From contig JAPKZK010000110.1 of the NCBI GenBank assembly GCA_026393835.1, positions 164,364 to 228,363 on the forward strand: a stretch of 64,000 nt of DNA. Reading direction: 5' to 3'. How positions within the stretch are numbered: position 1 is the stretch's first letter; every line of letters begins with the position of its first letter. Made by a program: the position numbers and the translations under genes. The DNA comes from Candidatus Aminicenantota bacterium (lineage in GTDB: Bacteria; Acidobacteriota; Aminicenantia; UBA2199). Under the pieces are notes generated by a model that did not search any database, was not told where the DNA came from, and saw nothing but the letters and a program-made list of their open reading frames with translations. Below, piece by piece: positions 38,961 to 47,867 of this stretch.

Positions 38961-40580
38961 CTATTTCCTGAGTATTAACTTGATATCGCCTTTTTTACCC
39001 AGTTGGACCATATCATCCGGGGACGCCAGGGTTTCCTTGATCTTCTGACCATTGACATAAGTACCGTTGGTGGAACCCAGGTCCACGAGGAAGAATTGGT
39101 CCCCCCTGGGAAGTATTTTCAAATGGTTTTTGGATACGATATTATCCGTGATATGCACATTTACCGTCATGGGGTCCCTTCCCACGGTAATACCGTAAGA
39201 AGTGATATTAAATGTACCTTTGTCTTCCCCTTTCACCAGGACCGTGACGCTGCCGGCCGCCTCCCCTTCCAGGACCGCGCCGCCGGTCTCGCCCGCTTTT
39301 GTTTTATCCGGGGGCGGGGGAGCGGTAGTCACGGGCCCGACGCCGACGCCGCCATGCGGCGCCGCGGCTTCCCGTTCCGGGACCATGGGACTAAATGCGA
39401 TCTTCAATACCACCAGGATCAACACCATCAAAACCGCCACTATAATAACAATGATCTTACTCTGACGCCATATTTTTTCCAGGAAGCCCATTTCGCTGAT
39501 GCGGGTCAGGATCATCTGCTGCATTTTTTCAAGGTCCGGTTCGTTTTTCATATAAGCCAACGCCGTCCCCACATAACCGCGGGCATCGAACCATTCCTCT
39601 TTCCAGGCGGCATCCATTAGTTTATTGAATACGACGGAAAACTCGGATAATTTATTGGTTTCAATGCCGGTTTCCCGGATAAATTCCCTGGCGGAATTGA
39701 TGGGCACGCAGAATTTAAAGCCGTCGGCCCCCGTGGCCGCATAGGAGTGAACGCCCACTACCCGGCCTTTAATATCCACTGCCGGTCCGCCGGAGTTGCC
39801 GGGCGAGGTGGCGGCGTCATGCTGGATCACGGCCATACCTTTGAAATCGGTCTTAAGGGCCGAAATGGAACCCCTGGTAATGGACGATCTTAATGTGTTT
39901 TCCTTGCCCAAAAGCGGGAACCGCTGCGGGTCTACCACGCCGGGGAAGCCGATGACAAATATGGGCTCCTGGAGCGCCAATTGAGAAGAATCGCCCAACA
40001 TGATGACCGGGCAATTTTCCCGTTCGATTTTCAATACGGCGATATCTTTGCCGCCGTCGGGAATCGAGGGGCTGAATTTTTTAACCTCGAACCGGAAAGT
40101 CTCGGAATTGGACAGCAGGACATAATTAATGGCGCCGTGTTCCGTGATCCTGGGCTGTTGGTCTTGCATGAACTGCTTGAAGGCGGCTTCCAATTCTTGC
40201 CCGGAGGGTTCCCGCCCCTTGCTTTTCTTAAACTCTACGATGATTTGTTGGATAATAGCGTCTCTTAATGTCTTCTGGGCATAACCGTCTTTATCCGCCG
40301 TATATTTTACATAGATATCCACCACATGGCCATTGGTCGCCAGGTAGCCGTCGGGATTAATGAAAAACCCGCTGCCGGAACCATAATTGGGCAATTCAAT
40401 GGTTTGTCCGCCTTTCAATTGGGCTTTCACGAACATGCCGCTGTAGATCATTGCCACTGCCGGCCGTGTTCGATAGGCAGTCATCTGCTCCTCGGTCAGT
40501 CTTTCTCCCGCCGACAAAAAGCAAAAAGCGCTGATAAAAATGCTTAAAATTAAAAGAAATAGCCATTGTTTTGTTCTCAT
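38961..40580 (-). CDS. Membrane-anchored trypsin-like serine protease with C-terminal FHA domain
   Basis: A 539-residue protein. A signal/anchor sequence precedes an S1C-type protease domain with catalytic His (NGHVVD, near residue 81), Asp (DIAVLKIE) and Ser (TSPGNSGGPAVD, near 260). A membrane span (IIVIIVAVLMVLILVVL, about 370-388) separates it from a Pro/Ala linker and a C-terminal forkhead-associated domain (GITVGRDP, NIVSKNHL, DLGSTNGTYVNG) that binds phosphothreonine. The protease thus probably faces the periplasm and the FHA domain the cytoplasm. It follows the PP2C gene by nine bases with GGAGG before the ATG, suggesting Ser/Thr phosphorylation signalling across the membrane. Confidence 0.88.
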   Translation of the reverse strand: MRTKQWLFLLILSIFISAFCFLSAGERLTEEQMTAYRTRPAVAMIYSGMFVKAQLKGGQTIELPNYGSGSGFFINPDGYLATNGHVVDIYVKYTADKDGYAQKTLRDAIIQQIIVEFKKSKGREPSGQELEAAFKQFMQDQQPRITEHGAINYVLLSNSETFRFEVKKFSPSIPDGGKDIAVLKIERENCPVIMLGDSSQLALQEPIFVIGFPGVVDPQRFPLLGKENTLRSSITRGSISALKTDFKGMAVIQHDAATSPGNSGGPAVDIKGRVVGVHSYAATGADGFKFCVPINSAREFIRETGIETNKLSEFSVVFNKLMDAAWKEEWFDARGYVGTALAYMKNEPDLEKMQQMILTRISEMGFLEKIWRQSKIIVIIVAVLMVLILVVLKIAFSPMVPEREAAAPHGGVGVGPVTTAPPPPDKTKAGETGGAVLEGEAAGSVTVLVKGEDKGTFNITSYGITVGRDPMTVNVHITDNIVSKNHLKILPRGDQFFLVDLGSTNGTYVNGQKIKETLASPDDMVQLGKKGDIKLILRK

Positions 40581-40589
40581 TCAGTCCTC

Positions 40590-41486
40590 CTACTTCACAT
40601 TCTTTGCCAATATAAAAACAAGGGCGCCCAGCAGCAGCGCCAGTAAGCCCAATAATATAAAAATGACGATCTTTTTATTTCTTTTCTTTATAATTTGCGG
40701 CGGTACAGCTAGTTTTACCGTATTCTCCACACGGGTCGTGTTGTCTTCATCGCCTTTCACCGTGGATATCGCAATAGCGGTGATATTATCCGACGCCGCC
40801 CCGGTTTTGGCTTTTGTTATCAATCCTTCTACCGTGCGGTGTGTGGATGGAAGTTTTAGAAACTCCACGATTTCCCCATCCGACAACTCGGTGTTAAGAC
40901 CATCCGAGCAGAGCAGGAATTTCTGGCCTTCCCGGATGCGAAACGGGCCCATGGCCTGGACTTCGATTTCCTCTTTCAAGCCCACCGATTGATACAAGAC
41001 ATTGCGTTTCGGGTGGGCTTGCGCCTCTTCCGGGGAGATAAAGCCGTCTTTAAGCAGTTTCCCCACCAACGAATGATCTTCCGTTAATTGTTCCAGTCCT
41101 GCATGGGGGTCCGAATACCGGTAAATCCTGCTGTCGCCGACATGGGCGATATAGCCCAGGCAATCCTTGATATACAGGACCGACAGTGTGGTGCCCATGC
41201 CCCGCCGGGCGTCTTCTTTTTTCCCTTCATGGATGAGTTTCTCATTAATAGCAAGAACAATTTGCCTTAACTCTTCCGGGACATTTTCGCCCACGCCTTT
41301 TTTCAGGGCTTTTATAAAACCCGTAACCGCGCGGTAACTGGCCACTTCGCCGGCGCTGTGCCCGCCCATGCCGTCGGCCACGATAAAAAGATAATCGCCG
41401 CTTTTCAATTTCCCGGCGTAAAGAAAATCCTCGTTGTGGTCCCTGACATTGCCGACATCCGATAAAGAAGCATAATACAATTCCAT
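40590..41486 (-). CDS. PP2C-family Ser/Thr protein phosphatase with C-terminal membrane anchor
   Basis: A 298-residue metal-dependent phosphatase. Motifs are VRDHNEDF (near residue 17), VADGMGGHSAGE (near 38), AHVGDSRIYR, TEDHSLV and CSDGLNTELSDGEI, with the metal-binding Asp residues intact. A single hydrophobic segment near the C-terminus (VIFILLGLLALLLGALVFIL) anchors the catalytic domain to the membrane. It lies between a kinase stub and an FHA-protease gene, with nine-base gaps, so it should reverse phosphorylation read by the FHA domain. The cognate kinase in this operon is truncated. Confidence 0.88.
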   Translation of the reverse strand: MELYYASLSDVGNVRDHNEDFLYAGKLKSGDYLFIVADGMGGHSAGEVASYRAVTGFIKALKKGVGENVPEELRQIVLAINEKLIHEGKKEDARRGMGTTLSVLYIKDCLGYIAHVGDSRIYRYSDPHAGLEQLTEDHSLVGKLLKDGFISPEEAQAHPKRNVLYQSVGLKEEIEVQAMGPFRIREGQKFLLCSDGLNTELSDGEIVEFLKLPSTHRTVEGLITKAKTGAASDNITAIAISTVKGDEDNTTRVENTVKLAVPPQIIKKRNKKIVIFILLGLLALLLGALVFILAKNVK

Positions 41487-41495
41487 GCGCTTATA

Positions 41496-41699
41496 TTACA
41501 ATATTTTAATTAAAAATTCCATATCCGCGGTTTTAAATATTGTTTCATCCGTTATTTTTTGCCTGGGAACCTGTTGGCGCTCGCCGTCGATGGTTAAACC
41601 GGTCTCGCTGTCCAGGTCGCGGGCGAGGTACACGGCGCCCATGCCGCCTTCGCCCAATTTTTTCAAGACGCGATAGTTACCTAAGATTTCTCCCATCAT
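41496..41699 (-). pseudogene. Truncated Ser/Thr protein kinase (N-terminal glycine-rich loop only)
   Basis: The 67-residue frame starts GEILGNYRVLKKLGEGGMGAVYLARDLDSE, the canonical nucleotide-binding loop of bacterial Hanks-type kinases. It then switches to TGLTIDGERQQVPRQKITDE and ends, with no VAIK lysine, HRD or DFG motifs. Kinase domains are about 270 residues, so more than 80% is missing. It lies nine bases before the PP2C gene, where a full kinase would be expected. An internal deletion that kept the frame is the likely cause. A short regulatory peptide cannot be excluded. Confidence 0.6.
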
Positions 41700-41807
41700 G
41701 TTATCTTATCCTCAAAAAAAATTATGTTAATCCCATCGCAAGGTCGCATGGTAGAACTTTACCACCACCGCGCGTCAAAGTCAATGCGATTTTTTTTCTA
41801 AAGGGTA

Positions 41808-41837
41808 TTGACAAAATCGCGTTTAAAATGTGATAAT
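41808..41837 (+). promoter_or_regulatory. Sigma70-like promoter
   Basis: TTGACA (41808-41813), an 18-base spacer, GATAAT (41832-41837), 46 bases upstream of the ATG of the 91-residue gene. Confidence 0.6.
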
Positions 41838-41882
41838 TACCTCGCCCTTAATTACGGGGGTAGATAGAGAAGGTGGACAAAA

Positions 41883-42158
41883 ATGACTGAAATAGATGGC
41901 ATATATGAATTGCGTGAGCCCATCAAGGGGTGGCCCGTGGAAGGCGCGGATTCCCTGGGAGAAGCTTCTGAAATGATCTTCGGCAGTCCCTATTGGGAGA
42001 TACCCGAAGACAGGTATATCGTGATCGATAAAAATGATACCTACGGCCTGGTGGCTGTTTTCAATGAAGGAAGAGCCAGCCACAAAAAAAGATACCTGGT
42101 GGTTAATATGGAGTTCCTGGAGAACACCATCCGGATCGCCCAGATGACGGAAACCTGA
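41883..42158 (+). CDS. Small acidic protein of unknown function (91 residues)
   Basis: The frame has a good promoter (41808-41837) and an AGAAGGTGG ribosome-binding stretch shortly before the ATG, so it is probably expressed. The sequence is soluble-looking and acidic (PVEGADSLGEASEMIFGSP, WEIPEDRYIVIDKNDTYG), with no signal peptide, membrane span or known motif that I recognise. It stands alone between the kinase stub (opposite strand) and the RNase HI gene. Confidence 0.6.
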   Translation: MTEIDGIYELREPIKGWPVEGADSLGEASEMIFGSPYWEIPEDRYIVIDKNDTYGLVAVFNEGRASHKKRYLVVNMEFLENTIRIAQMTET

Positions 42159-42233
42159 ACCCGGGCCGCGCGCCGCAAAAGCTTTTGTTTAAAAAATTTG
42201 TTTAAAAAAGTGGGGACGCCAATATTTATACTA

Positions 42234-42262
42234 TTGCCAAAACGTGAACCCCATATTATACT
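42234..42262 (+). promoter_or_regulatory. Sigma70-like promoter of the RNase HI gene
   Basis: TTGCCA (42234-42239), a 17-base spacer, TATACT (42257-42262). Supports the ATG at 42297 as the start. Confidence 0.5.
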
Positions 42263-42296
42263 ATTATACTATGTACTTTCATGGAGTTTGCTAAAT

Positions 42297-43028
42297 ATGA
42301 GTAATGAAAAGAAAAAATATTATGCTGTCCTTTGTGGGCAGAAGCCGGGAATCTACGCTAAATGGTCGGGCGAAAACGGGGCGGAATCGCAGGTGAAAGG
42401 GTTTCCCGGCGCGCGCTACCGGGCGTTTTCTAGCGCCCGGGAAGCGGGGGCGTGGCTCAAAGACCCCGATAAACCCTTACAAGTGATGGAAACGGAAACG
42501 AGGGAAACGGAAACGATGGAAAAAGGTAAAGTGATTATTTATACCGACGGCGGCTGCATCGATAATCCCGGGCCCGGCGGGTACGGCGTGGTATTGCTCC
42601 ACGGCGGTAAACGAAAAGAACTTTCCGCCGGGTACCGGCTCACCACCAACAACCGAATGGAATTAATGGCCTGCATCGCGGGCTTAAAGTCTTTGAAATT
42701 TTCCTGCCCCGTTATTCTTTTCAGCGATTCCCGGTACGTGGTGGACGGTATGGAAAAAGGCTGGGCCCGACGCTGGAAATCCAAAGGCTGGATGCGGAAC
42801 GCAATCCAACCGGCGGAAAACGCCGACCTGTGGGCGCAGCTCCTGGAGTTATGCGATAATCATACCGTGGAGTTTTCCTGGGTTAAAGGCCACGCCGGCC
42901 AGGCGGAAAATGAACGCTGCGACCGACTGGCTTCGAAAGCGGCGCTTGCCGAAGGGAATTTCTTACAGGATACAACCTTCGAAACCCGCGCAACCACTGT
43001 CGGGGGCCCCCAAAAATTGCTGTTTTAA
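42297..43028 (+). CDS. rnhA: Ribonuclease HI with N-terminal viroplasmin (hybrid-binding) domain
   Basis: A 243-residue enzyme degrading the RNA strand of RNA-DNA hybrids. The N-terminal domain (KKYYAVLCGQKPGIYAKWSG...GFPGARYRAFSSAREAGAWL) is the viroplasmin-type hybrid-binding domain. The catalytic domain has IYTDGGCIDNPGPGGYG (first Asp), TTNNRMELMACIAGL (Glu), LFSDSRYVVDGM (Asp) and WVKGHAGQAENERCDRLA (His and final Asp). The linker METETRETETMEK is encoded by a nine-base tandem repeat (about 42486-42520). The longer frame from 42198 is rejected because it reads through the promoter. Confidence 0.92.
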   Translation: MSNEKKKYYAVLCGQKPGIYAKWSGENGAESQVKGFPGARYRAFSSAREAGAWLKDPDKPLQVMETETRETETMEKGKVIIYTDGGCIDNPGPGGYGVVLLHGGKRKELSAGYRLTTNNRMELMACIAGLKSLKFSCPVILFSDSRYVVDGMEKGWARRWKSKGWMRNAIQPAENADLWAQLLELCDNHTVEFSWVKGHAGQAENERCDRLASKAALAEGNFLQDTTFETRATTVGGPQKLLF

Positions 43029-43035
43029 CTATATT

Positions 43036-44988
43036 TTACACTGTCACGCGAATGGGTAAAATAACCGAAGTGATTTCATCCCAGTGAAGTTCATTTTGAA
43101 TGGCAAAAGCCGTCTGGTTGTGAAGAATTTTGTGAAAAAACTTTTCCTTGCGAAAAACCAGTTTCCCGGTAAAAACCGTGGATTTGGGAAATTCCGCTTT
43201 AAGCGATTTGCACAAATTAACCGCGGCTTCCACCACGTCGGTGCCGGTGGCAAATCGATAGTCAGCGGCAAACCCCAATTTCCGGGCCAACTGAACATAA
43301 TTTTTCAGGTCTTTCACCACGGATGATTCGAGGTCTGTTATGGCCTCGGCGCCTTTAAAAGAACCGGAATCCACCACCGCCACTGAAACAAAAATAAAAT
43401 TTTCATATATCTTCGGGAAATTTTTTACCGCGGAAAGGAAGGTGTGGACGCCGAATCCTGTATAGCCGTTTACCAACTGGATGGCCGTTGTTTTATGGCA
43501 GTCTACTTTTTCGGTATTAGCTTTTCGAGAGGTGCCGATATCCAATAACAGTTCATCCAGTTCCTTTACTTTATCCCTCACCATATGATAATGGGAACGG
43601 ATCAAATAACATAACACGATAAAGCAGGAAGTAATCACCAGCGTCATCCAGCCGCCTTCACTGAATTTTTCGTAACTGGTGATGATTAAAATGGTAAAAC
43701 AGAGCACAAACCCGGTCACATGGACCGGTAGGTGCTTTTTCCAGTGTACTTCCCTTTTCCGGTTGCGGATGAAATAAGTGGACATGCCGATTTCCGAAAT
43801 GGAAAAAGTGAGAAATACGTTGATGGAGTACATGACAATCAGGTGGGAAATGACGCCCCGGGTATAGAAGAGGAGGAAAATTGCGGCGCCGCCCATGAGC
43901 AGGACGCCGTTTTGCATGGTCAATCGTTCCGACAGTGAAGCGAAACGGTGGGGGAACCAGGAGTCGATGGCCATGTTGGACATTACCCGCGGGCCGTCGA
44001 TAAACCCGGTTTGCGCCCCCACCATGAGCAGCGCCCCTTCGGAAAGTATGGTAATCAGCGCCAGGGTATATCCGAAGGACCAGTTGCCAAAAAGTGCATT
44101 GGCCAGGATGGAGTTAAGGGTCCTTCCCTCAGCGGGGCTTACCCTTAAAAGCAGGTAACAGACAAACAGGCCGCCGGCAGTAAACGCCAACGAAGTGGAC
44201 ATATAAAGCATGGTGCGTTTCCCGGTTTGGACTTTGGGGTCGCGCATGATCTGGAGGCCGTTGGAGACCGCTTCGATCCCGGTATAGGTCCCGCCGCCCA
44301 GGGAGTATGCCCGGAGGAACAGGGCCAACATCCCCACGCCCCCGAGGGTTGCTAAACCGCCGTTGAAATTGGTTCTCAGTTCCCCGACCACCTGGCCCAC
44401 CTGGGGAATGTGGGATAATATGCCGTACCCGATCATAAAGATATGTGTTAAGACAAAAACGATGAAAATTGGGGCCAGGAAAGTCACGGATTCTTTAACT
44501 CCCCTGATATTTAGTACGATCAGGGTCAGGATAAGTATAAGGTCGAATATGATTTTGTATTCCTGGTATTGGATGGGTAGGAAACTGAAGAAGGCATCGC
44601 CGCAAGAGACGATGGAAACGGTGATAGTGAGCATGTAATCCACCAGCAGGGCACAGCCCGAAAGGACCCCGGCTTTTTCGCCCAGGGTGTGGGTGGCAAC
44701 GATGTAACCGCCCCCGCCGGCGGGAAAGTGCTCGATGATCCGGGAATAGGCGTAGGAAATGATAAATACGGTAATGGCCGTGCCCAATGCCAGGAAAAGG
44801 GACAGGTAAGTATGCGGGCCCAGGGCGCGAAACGCTTCTTCAGGGCCGTAAGATGATGATGAAAGCCCGTCGGCCCCGAGCCCGATCCAGGCCAGCAGGG
44901 GAACCAGGGCCAATTTATGGTAAATTTTCGGGTCTTTAACATTCTTGGGTTTCCCAAAAATTTTATATTGCCATTCTCTTTGGGTCAT
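43036..44988 (-). CDS. APC-superfamily amino acid / cation permease
   Basis: A polytopic transporter of about 650 residues. After a short cytoplasmic start (REWQYKIFGKPKNV) come twelve or so membrane segments, with the APC signatures GLGADGLSSSSYGPEEAF, FPAGGGGYIVATHTLGEKAGVLSG and GGTYTGIEAVSNG. A soluble C-terminal domain of about 170 residues (KELDELLLDIG to ILPIRVTV) with alternating strands and helices resembles the cytosolic regulatory tail of KUP/APC-type proteins. The substrate cannot be deduced. ATGs at 44988 and 45027 are both possible; the first is preferred because an AGGT stretch lies upstream. Convergent with rnhA, with seven bases between stops. Confidence 0.85.
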   Translation of the reverse strand: MTQREWQYKIFGKPKNVKDPKIYHKLALVPLLAWIGLGADGLSSSSYGPEEAFRALGPHTYLSLFLALGTAITVFIISYAYSRIIEHFPAGGGGYIVATHTLGEKAGVLSGCALLVDYMLTITVSIVSCGDAFFSFLPIQYQEYKIIFDLILILTLIVLNIRGVKESVTFLAPIFIVFVLTHIFMIGYGILSHIPQVGQVVGELRTNFNGGLATLGGVGMLALFLRAYSLGGGTYTGIEAVSNGLQIMRDPKVQTGKRTMLYMSTSLAFTAGGLFVCYLLLRVSPAEGRTLNSILANALFGNWSFGYTLALITILSEGALLMVGAQTGFIDGPRVMSNMAIDSWFPHRFASLSERLTMQNGVLLMGGAAIFLLFYTRGVISHLIVMYSINVFLTFSISEIGMSTYFIRNRKREVHWKKHLPVHVTGFVLCFTILIITSYEKFSEGGWMTLVITSCFIVLCYLIRSHYHMVRDKVKELDELLLDIGTSRKANTEKVDCHKTTAIQLVNGYTGFGVHTFLSAVKNFPKIYENFIFVSVAVVDSGSFKGAEAITDLESSVVKDLKNYVQLARKLGFAADYRFATGTDVVEAAVNLCKSLKAEFPKSTVFTGKLVFRKEKFFHKILHNQTAFAIQNELHWDEITSVILPIRVTV

Positions 44989-45174
44989 TCGTTCAACCTG
45001 TTGTCCTCTTGCTAATCGACATAGCATTCCTTTTTCTTGTTTTAATTGCTAACTTTATCAGAATTATGATTTAATGTCAAGCCTGAGGCAGAACCTGAAT
45101 TCACTATCGTTTTTGCTTCGCCGTTTTTATTCTATTATTCTCCCGGCGTCCCTTCGCGCTCTTCAGGACTTTAA

Positions 45175-46725
45175 TCAATAGGCCCACAATAGCGTCAGCA
45201 AGGCGCATACACCGGTAATCACCAGGGAGATCACGAAAACCGTGCGGATAACCTGTGCTTCTTCGCCGATGCGGTCGATGGAAGCGGCCGCGTTTTGCAG
45301 TTTCGCCGGCGATATGACGCTGGCCAACCCGCCGCCGATGCCGCTGGCCGCGGCCAATATAAGCCCGAAGGCACCGATTTGCTGGGCAGTGGAAAGATGC
45401 AGTTTTGTCAGCATGGCAATGGAAGAAGTTTCAGACCCGCTGATAAAACCGCCCAACAATCCCAAATAAGGAACCACCAGGGGGTAGAGTTTCCCGAAAA
45501 GCTGGGCCGAGGCCTGGGCCACCACGTAGATCATGTTGTGGCTATTATCCAGTAATTGCCAATCCGCGCCTTTGCCCGAATGGTTGATCACATAGGCGAT
45601 GGCAAAAAACACCGCCGCCGCGAAGGTTGGGCGGGGGGCCCGTTTCAGCCATTTCTTCACCGATATGGTCAACTGGGCGCGGGTGGGTTTAAGGAACGGC
45701 AGCGCCGCCAGGGTGCTAATTAGTATCCAGAAATACGCTTGCCAGAACAACCGGACTTTTTCCGGCGCGCCCGGGATAATGTTCAACGGCATGGCCAGTT
45801 TATTGAAGGTGAAGTTGAAAAACGGTAAGAAAGGGGCGTTCATCAGCAGGGAGCAAGCGGTCAGGATCAGCCAGGGAGATAACGCCGCCAGCAGCGGCAT
45901 GCGTTTCTCGGCCGCCAGGTCCGCTTCATTAAGACCGCCGCGGTCGATTAATTTCCGGCCTTTGATTTTGAGATAGAGCAGCATGACGATTACCACTGCT
46001 AGGCCCGCGGCGACGCCGGTAAGGGTTATCATGCCCAGGGCGTTCATGCCGATGGCGACAAACCCCGCGGTGAACCCGGTCAGCAAAGTAGGAATTAACC
46101 CTTTCCACATCATTTTCCAGCGGCCCACGATCCACAGCATGCCGAAGGCAATACATGTACTGATGGCGGGCATGTACCGGGCAAAGTAGTGGCCGACCTG
46201 GTCCACCGGCTGGCCCACGAAGTTGGCAAAGACCACCACCGGGATACCCAGGAGCGCGTAGGTGCACAGGGCGTCATACCCGATGGCCGGCAGGGCGATA
46301 GCGGCAAAGGAAGAATAGCCCAATGCCAGCATGATGGGCGGCAGGATCGATACGGGCACCGCGCCCAGCGCGGTGAGCAGTGTGCCGAACCCGATGTTGA
46401 TGAGCAGGATTTGCGCTACTTTATCTTCCCGCGCCACGGTTTTAATTAAAGTCACCACGCGGGCAATGGCGCCTGTTTCCAGCATGATTGTCACTTGCAA
46501 AATAGAAGTGGCCACCACCAGGGCAATGGGGAACGAAGCCACAACCCCACACAGGCTGGCTGTAAACACCACGGGTAAAGACGTGCCAAAGTAGAGCCAG
46601 GCCACCACCACCGCCGCGATCCACCCGATTGTCCCGGCCACATCCGCCGCGGTCCGGCGCAGCGTTAATAGTAAAAATATAACGATAATAGGCAAGAGCG
46701 CCAATAAGACGATAAATATATTCAT
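45175..46725 (-). CDS. lctP: L-lactate permease family transporter
   Basis: A polytopic membrane protein of about 516 residues. Features typical of the LctP family are the N-terminal span set beginning MNIFIVLLALLPIIVIFLLL, the repeated conserved loops (TIMLETGAIARVVTLIK, FGTLLTALGAVPVSILPPIM, ALPAIGYDALCTYALLGIPV) and the C-terminal GLLGGFISGSETSSIAMLTKLH...GLILAAASGIGGGLASVISPAKLQNA. It imports lactate or glycolate with protons. The ATG at 46725 is chosen because AGGAAA lies six bases upstream. The longer frame start at 46782 has no RBS. Confidence 0.88.
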   Translation of the reverse strand: MNIFIVLLALLPIIVIFLLLTLRRTAADVAGTIGWIAAVVVAWLYFGTSLPVVFTASLCGVVASFPIALVVATSILQVTIMLETGAIARVVTLIKTVAREDKVAQILLINIGFGTLLTALGAVPVSILPPIMLALGYSSFAAIALPAIGYDALCTYALLGIPVVVFANFVGQPVDQVGHYFARYMPAISTCIAFGMLWIVGRWKMMWKGLIPTLLTGFTAGFVAIGMNALGMITLTGVAAGLAVVIVMLLYLKIKGRKLIDRGGLNEADLAAEKRMPLLAALSPWLILTACSLLMNAPFLPFFNFTFNKLAMPLNIIPGAPEKVRLFWQAYFWILISTLAALPFLKPTRAQLTISVKKWLKRAPRPTFAAAVFFAIAYVINHSGKGADWQLLDNSHNMIYVVAQASAQLFGKLYPLVVPYLGLLGGFISGSETSSIAMLTKLHLSTAQQIGAFGLILAAASGIGGGLASVISPAKLQNAAASIDRIGEEAQVIRTVFVISLVITGVCALLTLLWAY

Positions 46726-46819
46726 GCTGGTTTCCTTTTTTTTATAAGAGGGCATTATAAATGAAATGCAGCAGAAATGCAACTCAATGATGGCGCAGGG
46801 ATGAGCCGGTCTTAAGCGC

Positions 46820-46865
46820 CTGCCCCAATTGAAATTTCTTATTTTTAGACCAAAATGAGAATTGC
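46820..46865 (+). repeat. 46-bp dispersed repeat, copy 1
   Basis: CTGCCCCAATTGAAATTTCT followed by TATTTTTAGACCAAAATGAGAATTGC. Nearly identical to 63927-63972 and, inverted, to 51639-51682. A truncated end (AAAATGAGAATTGC) is also at 57417-57430. Confidence 0.8.
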
Positions 46866-46884
46866 TGAATCAAGGGATTATCTC

Positions 46885-46913
46885 TTGACTTTATTTTCCC
46901 TTTTATCTAGTAT
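46885..46913 (+). promoter_or_regulatory. Sigma70-like promoter of the CDGSH gene
   Basis: TTGACT (46885-46890), a 17-base spacer, TAGTAT (46908-46913), 29 bases before the ATG. Confidence 0.55.
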
Positions 46914-46942
46914 TAGTTCACTTTGCTTAAGAAGGAGCGAAT

Positions 46943-47590
46943 ATGAACGATAATAATAAAAATAAGAAACCAGCGATCGTTTTTACCAGGTACACACCTT
47001 ATATGGTCTCCGACCTGGAAAACTTTTATAACTCCAAAGGGGAAAAATTGGCGGCAAAACCGGTTATGAGCCTCTGTCGCTGTGGGCTGTCAAAGAATAA
47101 ACCTTTCTGCGACGGCAGCCACACGGAAAAAGGCATCGACGGCGAAAAACAACCGGACAGGGTAAAAGATAGGGTAGTCGATTATAAAGGAAAGGATATT
47201 ATTATCCATGACAACAGGGGCGTTTGTTCTCTTGACCATGCCTGTGTAAACCTGCTGCCGGCGGTTTTCAAGAGGCACGCGAAACGTTGGGTTTTGCCGG
47301 ATGAGGCCGGCGTCGGCGAAATTGTCAACGTGATTGAAAAATGTCCTTCCGGCGCATTGAGCTATACGGTGGGCCATCGGAAATGCGCGGACCAGGACCG
47401 CCCCCCTACTATTAAAACGGCTAAAAACGGCCCCCTGGAAATTACCGGCGGCATCATCCTGAAAGACGATATGGAATCGAAACCCCAATCTGCCGAACAT
47501 TACACCCTCTGCCGCTGCGGCAATTCCAGGAATAAACCTTTCTGCGACGGCGCCCACGAAAAAACCAAATTCGAAGATTCTGTAAATTAA
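46943..47590 (+). CDS. CDGSH iron-sulfur protein with central (4Fe-4S)-like domain
   Basis: A 215-residue protein with two CDGSH-type motifs, CRCGLSKNKPFCDGSHTEKG near residues 48-67 and CRCGNSRNKPFCDGAHEKT near the C-terminus. Each offers the Cys3-His ligand set for a 2Fe-2S cluster. Between them lies a ferredoxin-like segment (VCSLDHACVNLLPAVF, then VIEKCPSGALSY) of the Fer4_19/DUF1271 type. The tripartite arrangement is known in bacterial CDGSH proteins, thought to act in redox or iron-sulfur handling in the cytoplasm. It has its own promoter and a GGAG ribosome-binding site. Confidence 0.88.
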   Translation: MNDNNKNKKPAIVFTRYTPYMVSDLENFYNSKGEKLAAKPVMSLCRCGLSKNKPFCDGSHTEKGIDGEKQPDRVKDRVVDYKGKDIIIHDNRGVCSLDHACVNLLPAVFKRHAKRWVLPDEAGVGEIVNVIEKCPSGALSYTVGHRKCADQDRPPTIKTAKNGPLEITGGIILKDDMESKPQSAEHYTLCRCGNSRNKPFCDGAHEKTKFEDSVN

Positions 47591-47652
47591 GCCCCACGAT
47601 AGGCTCGTGACTACACTTTTCATCCCAGGCAAAATAGTCAAAATATTCAACG

Positions 47653-47681
47653 TTGACAGAAAAGAAAAAATTACTTATAAT
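47653..47681 (+). promoter_or_regulatory. Near-consensus promoter TTGACA-17-TATAAT
   Basis: TTGACA (47653-47658), a 17-base spacer, TATAAT (47676-47681). It serves the 53-residue gene at 47701 and probably the following membrane protein. Confidence 0.75.
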
Positions 47682-47700
47682 TAGATTGGAGGTTGTTAGA

Positions 47701-47862
47701 ATGAAAACATATCGAAGCGCCAAAATGGATAAACTCTTAAGGGAGAAACCGGGTATCGCCCGCCTGGTCATAGGGCAAGCAATTAGAAAGAGGGAATTAG
47801 CAAGAAAAAGATTCCGTATTGCCATAAAAAATATGGAAGCTAAAGATGCTGTGCCCGGGTAA
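47701..47862 (+). CDS. Small basic protein of unknown function (53 residues)
   Basis: The ATG at 47701 has GGAGG eight bases upstream and a near-consensus promoter just before, so expression is likely. The sequence (KTYRSAKMDKLLREKPGIAR, then RKRELARKRFRIAIKNME) is strongly basic and mostly helical in appearance. No family was recognised. The frame could be extended upstream to a TTG at 47653, but that codon is part of the -35 box. The gene ends five bases before the membrane-protein ATG, so the two form a small operon, possibly an acquired pair. Confidence 0.55.
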   Translation: MKTYRSAKMDKLLREKPGIARLVIGQAIRKRELARKRFRIAIKNMEAKDAVPG

Positions 47863-47867
47863 GATAT

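Noticed and set aside
38845..39048. Plus-strand gene starting GTG with a good RBS
   Set aside because: Only the first 20 residues look protein-like, and the rest is antisense to the FHA-protease gene. Kept only as a possible stub in the gap description.
47653..47700. Start of the small basic protein at the TTG at 47653
   Set aside because: That TTG is the first half of a TTGACA -35 box. The ATG at 47701 has GGAGG at the right distance.
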